Source: Wenzhouxiangella sp.
GTDB taxonomy: Bacteria > Pseudomonadota > Gammaproteobacteria > Xanthomonadales > Wenzhouxiangellaceae
NCBI GenBank assembly: GCA_007694055.1
Contig: RECK01000134.1
Location: forward strand, 1-52,847
DNA: 52,847 nucleotides
Reading direction: 5' to 3'
Shown: one piece after another, positions 48,177 to 52,847 of the stretch
Position numbering within the stretch: the first letter of the stretch is position 1
Layout of the letters: each line of letters starts with the position of its first letter
Program-made: the position numbers and the translations under genes
The notes under the pieces: model-generated
Database searches by the model: none
Told to the model about the DNA's origin: nothing
Seen by the model: the letters and a program-made list of their open reading frames with translations, nothing else

Positions 48177-48881
48177 ATGACGATCAACCTGACTGCGTTC
48201 AGCGACAGAACCGCCATGGTCGAAGCTGTCAGCGACCGCATCCACCACGCGCTGAAAAGCGCGCTGAATGAGCGCACCTCGGCGTTGATGGCGCTTTCCG
48301 GGGGCAGCACGCCGATGCCCATCTATTCCCGCCTGGCCGGCATGGATCTGGACTGGTCCAGAGTGATCGGCCTGCCCAGCGATGAGCGCTGGGTGCCCAC
48401 CGACCATCAGGCCAGCAACTACCGCGAAATCCTTGAGCGCTTTTCCGGCAGCGACATCCGGCTTGAAAGCCTGGTGCCGGCCAAGGCCGACGGCCAGGCC
48501 GATCCGCAGCATGCCATCCAGGTCCTGGCCGGACTGCCGGCGACCTTCGATATGGTGCTGCTGGGCATGGGTGGCGACGGCCATTTTGCCTCGCTGTTTC
48601 CGGGGTCCGCCGCACTGGCCGCCGGCCTGGACACGGCCAGTCACGCGCAGGCCCTGGCGGTCGTACCGGACCCCCTGCCCCCGGAAGCACCCTACGAGCG
48701 CGTCACTCTCAGCCTACCCAGGCTTCTTGCCACGCGCCAATTGATGCTGGTCATCACCGGCCAGGCCAAGCACGAGGTCCTGAGTCAGGCAGCTCGTCCG
48801 GATGCCGACCCCGAACAACTGCCCGTGGCCGCCCTGCTGCGCGCCGCCGGTGGACGCCTGATCACTTACTGGAGCCCCTGA
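48177..48881 (+). CDS. pgl: 6-phosphogluconolactonase
   Basis: Pgl hydrolyses 6-phosphogluconolactone to 6-phosphogluconate. The 234-residue protein matches the DevB/SOL family: [52 protein letters not shown] and [10 protein letters not shown]. It shares the TGATG junction with edd (1-base overlap). Confidence 0.95.
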   Translation: MTINLTAFSDRTAMVEAVSDRIHHALKSALNERTSALMALSGGSTPMPIYSRLAGMDLDWSRVIGLPSDERWVPTDHQASNYREILERFSGSDIRLESLVPAKADGQADPQHAIQVLAGLPATFDMVLLGMGGDGHFASLFPGSAALAAGLDTASHAQALAVVPDPLPPEAPYERVTLSLPRLLATRQLMLVITGQAKHEVLSQAARPDADPEQLPVAALLRAAGGRLITYWSP

Positions 48882-50710
48882 TGAGCCTCGATCCCGTCAT
48901 TGCCAGAGTCACCGAACGCATCGCGACCAAAAGCCGGACCCTGCGCCAGGCCTACCTGGATCGCATCGACCAGGCCCGGGATGCCGGCACCGCGCGCAGC
49001 CGCATCAGCTGCGGCAACCTGGCCCATGCCTTTGCCGCCGCCGGTGACGACAAGCCCGCACTCAAGGCCCTCAAACGACCCAATATCGGCATCGTCTCGG
49101 CCTACAACGACATGCTTTCGGCCCACCAGCCGCTGGAAAAATATCCCGGCCTGATCAAGCTGGGCGCGCAGTCCAGGGGCTGCACGGCCCAGTTCGCCGG
49201 CGGCGTGCCGGCGATGTGCGACGGTGTCACCCAGGGCCAGCCGGGCATGGAGCTGTCGCTGTTTTCTCGCGATGTCATTGCCCAGGCCACGGCCGTGGCC
49301 CTGTCGCACAACACCTTCGACGGCGCGGTCATGCTGGGCGTATGCGACAAGATCGTGCCGGGCCTGCTGATCGGCGCACTCGCTTTCGGCCACCTGCCGG
49401 TGATCCTGATCCCGGCCGGACCCATGCCTTCGGGCCTGCCCAACAGTGAAAAGGCGCGCATCCGCAAGCTGCATGCCGAAGGCAAGGCCAGCCGCGAGGA
49501 ACTGCTGGAGGCCGAGGCGCAGTCCTACCACTCGCCGGGCACCTGCACCTTCTACGGCACCGCCAACTCCAACCAGATGCTGATGGAAGTCATGGGCCTG
49601 CACCTGCCGGGATCGGCCTTCATCAACCCCAACACGCCCCTGCGCGATGCCCTGACCCTGGCCGCTGCCGAGCGCGTCTGCGACATCACAGCCCATGACG
49701 ATGACTACCGCCCCATCGGCCGTACCGTCGATGAGAAAGCGATGGTCAATGCCATGGTCGGCCTGGCTGCCACCGGTGGCTCGACCAACCATGCCATCCA
49801 CCTGGTCGCCATCGCCCGGGCCGCCGGCCTGATCATCGACTGGAATGACCTGGACGAGATTTCGCGCGCCACACCGCTGTTGACGCGCATGTATCCCAAC
49901 GGCCAGGCCGACGTCAACCACTTCCATGCCGCCGGCGGCCTGGCACTGGTCATCCGCGAACTGCTGGATGCCGGCCTGCTGCACCCGGACATCCGCTGCG
50001 TGCACGGCGGCGATCTCTACCAGCAGGCCCAGGAGCCGTTTCTGGAAAATGACCGCCTCAAGTGGCGCTCTGGTGCCAGCGAGTCGCTGGACACCGAGAT
50101 CGTGCGCCCGGTCGCCGATCCATTTTCCCGAGAGGGAGGCCTTCGCCTGCTGTCCGGAAACCTGGGCCGGGCCATCGTCAAGGTTTCGGCCGTGGCGCCC
50201 GAGCATCGGCGCATCGAGGCGCCGGCCAGAATCTTCGACTCCCAGGATGAATTGCTTCAAGCATTCGGCAACAAGTCGCTGACCGGTGATTTCGTCGCCG
50301 TGATCCGCGGCCAGGGACCCGCGGCCAACGGCATGCCTGAGCTGCACAAGCTCACGCCCACCCTGCAGGTGCTGCAGGATCGGGGGCAGCGCGTGGCCCT
50401 GCTGACCGACGGGCGCATGTCGGGTGCTTCGGGCAGCGTACTGGCTGCCATTCATGTCGTGCCCGAAGCGCATGGCGGCGGCCTGATCGGCAAGCTCTGC
50501 GTTGGCGATCTGCTTGTCATCGATGCCGACCGGGGAGAGTTGTCCTGCCGTACCGATATCGAAGAGATCTCTGCCCGCAAGCCTTTTCAGGTCAACAGCG
50601 AGCAATATCATTTCGGCATCGGTCGCGAGCTTTTCGCCTCGGCCCGTGCCGTGGTCAGTGACGCCGAGAGCGGTGCCAGCATGCTTTTCAAGCCAGCCTA
50701 TGACCACTGA
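48881..50710 (+). CDS. edd: Phosphogluconate dehydratase
   Basis: Edd dehydrates 6-phosphogluconate to KDPG, the first dedicated Entner-Doudoroff step. The 609-residue protein is a [4Fe-4S] enzyme of the IlvD/Edd family, with [17 protein letters not shown], the cluster cysteines in [20 protein letters not shown] and [23 protein letters not shown], and the C-terminal [12 protein letters not shown]. Length is typical of Edd, not IlvD. It overlaps glk by 11 bases. Confidence 0.97.
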   Translation: MSLDPVIARVTERIATKSRTLRQAYLDRIDQARDAGTARSRISCGNLAHAFAAAGDDKPALKALKRPNIGIVSAYNDMLSAHQPLEKYPGLIKLGAQSRGCTAQFAGGVPAMCDGVTQGQPGMELSLFSRDVIAQATAVALSHNTFDGAVMLGVCDKIVPGLLIGALAFGHLPVILIPAGPMPSGLPNSEKARIRKLHAEGKASREELLEAEAQSYHSPGTCTFYGTANSNQMLMEVMGLHLPGSAFINPNTPLRDALTLAAAERVCDITAHDDDYRPIGRTVDEKAMVNAMVGLAATGGSTNHAIHLVAIARAAGLIIDWNDLDEISRATPLLTRMYPNGQADVNHFHAAGGLALVIRELLDAGLLHPDIRCVHGGDLYQQAQEPFLENDRLKWRSGASESLDTEIVRPVADPFSREGGLRLLSGNLGRAIVKVSAVAPEHRRIEAPARIFDSQDELLQAFGNKSLTGDFVAVIRGQGPAANGMPELHKLTPTLQVLQDRGQRVALLTDGRMSGASGSVLAAIHVVPEAHGGGLIGKLCVGDLLVIDADRGELSCRTDIEEISARKPFQVNSEQYHFGIGRELFASARAVVSDAESGASMLFKPAYDH

Positions 50711-51689
50711 ATCCCCCGTCCTGGTTGGCGATGTCGGCGGCACCAACGCCCGCTTCGCCCTGGCCGTGCCGGGTCGCGATCGCCCGCAACTGCAACGTGT
50801 CGAAAAACTGCGTGCCGCCGAGTTTGCCAGTCTGCAGCAGGCCATCCGCCATTACCTGCAGTCAGTGGATGAAAGGCCGCAGCGGGCTGCAATCGCCGTG
50901 GCCTGCCCGGTCAACGGCGACGACATCCGCCTGGTCAACCGGGCCTGGTCGTTCAATCGCCGCGAGCTGGCCACCATCCTCGGCATGGACCAGGTGCTCA
51001 TCCTCAATGACTTTGGGGCTGCGGCCCGCGCTGTCACCGCACTGGAACCCGGCGAGTTCGAGCTTCTGCACGGCCCCGGTGACGATTGCCTGCATCCCCC
51101 CATCAGCGTGATCGGCCCCGGCACCGGCATGGGCATGGCCTTGCTGGTCGACTGTCCTGTGCACCAGTGGCGAGTCGTCGAGACCGAGGGCGGACACGCC
51201 AGCTTTGCCCCGCTGGGCAGCGAGGAAAGGCGCATTCATGACTGGCTGGCCGCACGTCACGGCCGGGTTTCGATCGAGCGCGCCCTGTCCGGCTCCGGAC
51301 TGGCCAAGATTCACGCCGCCCTGGCCGGAATGCCCGTGGGCCGGCAGGAGACGGCCGAATCAGACCTGCGTGAGCCGGCCGATATCGTCGCCGCAGCCCT
51401 GGGCGGAGAGGATCGCGCCGCCCGCGCCGCCCTGGCCCGCTTTTGCGCCATCCTGGGCAGCGTGGCCGGCGATACCGCGCTGTTCCACGGCGCCCGCACC
51501 GTCGCCATCGCCGGCGGCATCGTGCCGCGCTTTATCCCGTTCCTCAAATCCAGTGCGTTTCGCGAACGCTTTCTCGACAAGGGTCGCTTCGCCGCTTATC
51601 TCGAGAAAGTCAGCATCGTGGTCGTCACCCATCCCGAACCCGGCCTGCTGGGCGCGGCCTTGAGTCACCAGGACCCATCAACATCATGA
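50700..51689 (+). CDS. glk: Glucokinase
   Basis: Glk phosphorylates glucose released by the GH3 enzyme. The 329-residue protein has the ATP motif [44 protein letters not shown] with the catalytic Asp, [11 protein letters not shown] and [11 protein letters not shown], as in the E. coli Glk (ROK-unrelated) family. I place the start at ATG 50700, inside the end of edd; the open frame upstream has no homologous content. It overlaps eda by 4 bases (ATGA). Confidence 0.96.
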   Translation: MTTESPVLVGDVGGTNARFALAVPGRDRPQLQRVEKLRAAEFASLQQAIRHYLQSVDERPQRAAIAVACPVNGDDIRLVNRAWSFNRRELATILGMDQVLILNDFGAAARAVTALEPGEFELLHGPGDDCLHPPISVIGPGTGMGMALLVDCPVHQWRVVETEGGHASFAPLGSEERRIHDWLAARHGRVSIERALSGSGLAKIHAALAGMPVGRQETAESDLREPADIVAAALGGEDRAARAALARFCAILGSVAGDTALFHGARTVAIAGGIVPRFIPFLKSSAFRERFLDKGRFAAYLEKVSIVVVTHPEPGLLGAALSHQDPSTS

Positions 51690-52312
51690 ACGCACTATTC
51701 TCCGAAATTGTCGTTATTCCCGTTATTCGCATCGAATCGTCCGAGCGGGCCGTAGAACTGGCCCGAACCCTGGTCGATGCCGGCCTGTCGATGCTGGAAA
51801 TCACCCTGCGCACCCCGGCTGCCCTGGAGGCCATCGAGCGCATCGCCAGCGAAGTGCCGGAAGCAGTGGTCGGCGCCGGCACGGTGCTGTCGGCCAGCGA
51901 CCTGAACCGGGTCGCCCGGGCCGGCGCGCGCTTTGCCATCGCACCCGGCTGTACCCAGACGCTATACCGGGAAAGCAGCGACATGCCCCTGCCCCTGATC
52001 CCGGGGGTGGCCACCATCTCGGAAGTCATGCTCGGCATGGAGCACGGATACGAGCACTTCAAGTTCTTTCCGGCCGAAGCCGCCGGCGGAACAGCCATGC
52101 TCAAGGCCTGGGCCGGCCCCCTGCCCCAGGCCCGTTTCGTACCCACCGGGGGAATCACGATTGACAACGCCCCCAGCTACCTGGCCCTGAGCAACGTATT
52201 GGCGGTAGGCGGCTCCTGGATGGTGCCGGAAGACGCCATTGAAGCTGGCGACTGGACCCGCATCGCCGGCCTGGCACGTGCCTGCGCCGGGCTTCGAGTT
52301 GGTGAGAGGTGA
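51686..52312 (+). CDS. eda: KDPG aldolase
   Basis: Eda splits 2-keto-3-deoxy-6-phosphogluconate into pyruvate and glyceraldehyde-3-phosphate. The 208-residue protein shows VIPVIRIES, MLEITLRTPAALEAI with the catalytic Glu, VGAGTVLS, and the Schiff-base lysine in EHFKFFPAEAAGG, then FVPTGGI and VGGSWMV. It ends the Entner-Doudoroff gene run. Start is ATG 51686 overlapping the glk stop. Confidence 0.97.
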   Translation: MNALFSEIVVIPVIRIESSERAVELARTLVDAGLSMLEITLRTPAALEAIERIASEVPEAVVGAGTVLSASDLNRVARAGARFAIAPGCTQTLYRESSDMPLPLIPGVATISEVMLGMEHGYEHFKFFPAEAAGGTAMLKAWAGPLPQARFVPTGGITIDNAPSYLALSNVLAVGGSWMVPEDAIEAGDWTRIAGLARACAGLRVGER

Positions 52313-52631
52313 GATAAAAGGCAGTCGGCCCTCCCCAATCGCTCAGCATGGGCCCTGGCCGGGCTGGGCCGGGCTACGGGGGGATATTGAAGTTTGCTCA
52401 TAAGGTGCGAGCGGAGCTGGAAACCCTGACGCGGTCTATTGCCATATTTGAAGTTGAGGATGATGTACTGACTGCACCTGCATTGCAGTCTCTGCGCCAG
52501 AAAGTCTGTGAGCGCTGTATCAAGAGCTCAGCTACTGGCGATCCGCTGAGGAGGCGCTGAGTGCCAAATAGACCCGGGCCCCTTGGTCTGATAGCATCGA
52601 ACCCTGTGGGGCCATTGGCCGGATAATTTTC
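52313..52631. other. Intergenic stretch after eda; possible small open frame
   Basis: This stretch of 319 bases has a different base composition from its neighbours. No clear terminator is visible after eda; the G/C-rich run near 52350-52380 can fold but lacks a T-run. A frame from TTG 52387 (after GGGGGG) to 52560 would encode 57 residues (LKFAHKVRAELETLTRSIA at its start), helical in character, with no family I recognise. I do not call it a gene. Confidence 0.4.
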
Positions 52632-52847
52632 ATGCCTGCAATGGGGTTCGGTATCATGGGAAGGAAGTCAGTTTTCGCATCTCTCCAACGTTTTTCCTGG
52701 CACCACCCTGTGCTTGTCTTGATGGTTTTGCTGGCCTATGGGGCCTCAGTTCACGCTCAGCAAAGCTTCACGGTTGCGGAGGGCGCGATCTACAGTGGCG
52801 CAGCAGCCAATGGCGAAGCACCGTTCTCTCTGTCCGAGCCTCCATCG
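52632..52847 (+). CDS. Start of a secreted protein, cut by the window edge
   Basis: The frame is open to the window end. Three ATGs are possible (52632, 52641, 52656); all lead into a signal peptide (PVLVLMVLLAYGASVHAQ) preceded by a basic stretch. The mature part begins QSFTVAEGAIYSGAAANGEAPFSL. The short visible part does not identify a family. Because it follows a gap after eda it is likely a separate transcription unit. Confidence 0.65.
   Translation, partial: MPAMGFGIMGRKSVFASLQRFSWHHPVLVLMVLLAYGASVHAQQSFTVAEGAIYSGAAANGEAPFSLSEPPS

Noticed and set aside
48866-50845. A 659-codon open frame antisense to edd
   Set aside because: It is a shadow of edd's codon bias in GC-rich DNA. The sense strand encodes an intact Edd with cluster cysteines, and the antisense product has no recognisable domain.
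51024-51038. CGCGCTGTCACC resembling half of the LacI operator, within glk
   Set aside because: Only one half-site matches, it lies in coding sequence, and the sequence is explained by the codons for ARAVTAL.
52348-52560. Possible small protein after eda
   Set aside because: No family recognised, composition differs from the neighbours, and start choice is arbitrary; kept only as a note on the intergenic region.

Overview
The window reads as a chromosomal segment of a high-GC, free-living gammaproteobacterium, probably marine or saline and near the Wenzhouxiangella/Xanthomonadales-Chromatiales border. That placement is inferred from housekeeping gene content and the polysaccharide locus, not from a marker phylogeny. 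No transposase, integrase, CRISPR array, rRNA or tRNA gene was seen. Coding density is high and many neighbours overlap by 1-20 bp.

Left part (1-20.1 kb) is core metabolism and housekeeping. After about 0.5 kb with no recognisable gene come lolA and ftsK, ald, trxB with a COG3146 protein and aat, then a DUF2520 Rossmann protein, an SRPBCC protein, a rhomboid protease and plsC. Next are a small heat-shock protein gene with a sigma-32 promoter, a ROSE-like RNA thermometer and a terminator, then greB, fumC, mtnA, a secreted cyclophilin, lpxH (which lacks an ordinary start codon), a renalase-like oxidoreductase, a lipocalin, lysS and prfB. prfB has an intact +1 programmed frameshift site and an unusual SPY recognition tripeptide.

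Middle part (20.3-29.7 kb) holds a tight four-gene operon: a ferric-reductase-like flavocytochrome b, a periplasmic cytochrome-b5-like protein, a decaheme c cytochrome of the MtrA/DmsE type and an MtrB/PioB-type outer-membrane barrel. Together they could carry electrons from cytoplasmic NAD(P)H across the whole envelope without a quinol step. A convergent arginine deiminase gene follows, then a CRP-type palindrome, a short Ser/Thr kinase and a translationally coupled protein of unknown function.

Right part (29.7-52.3 kb) looks like a beta-1,3-glucan (laminarin-type) utilisation locus. It has two GPH-family sugar transporters, a GH3 beta-glucosidase without a signal peptide, a lipoprotein with two glycosidase barrels (the C-terminal one GH17-like), a LacI-family regulator and a TonB-dependent receptor. 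Five near-identical palindromes (TGACAGCGCTGTCA type) lie before both transporters, the GH3 gene and the receptor, which points to one LacI regulon. After a terminator follows a run of nine closely spaced genes: flavin-dependent halogenase, SapC, JmjC-like cupin, second halogenase, then zwf, pgl, edd, glk and eda. The inferred flow is: glucan cut at the surface, taken up by the receptor, passed inward by the transporters, hydrolysed to glucose by GH3, phosphorylated by Glk and degraded by the Entner-Doudoroff pathway. The role of the halogenase/SapC/cupin set is unknown and is the most intriguing part of this region. The last 200 bases begin a new secreted protein cut by the window edge.
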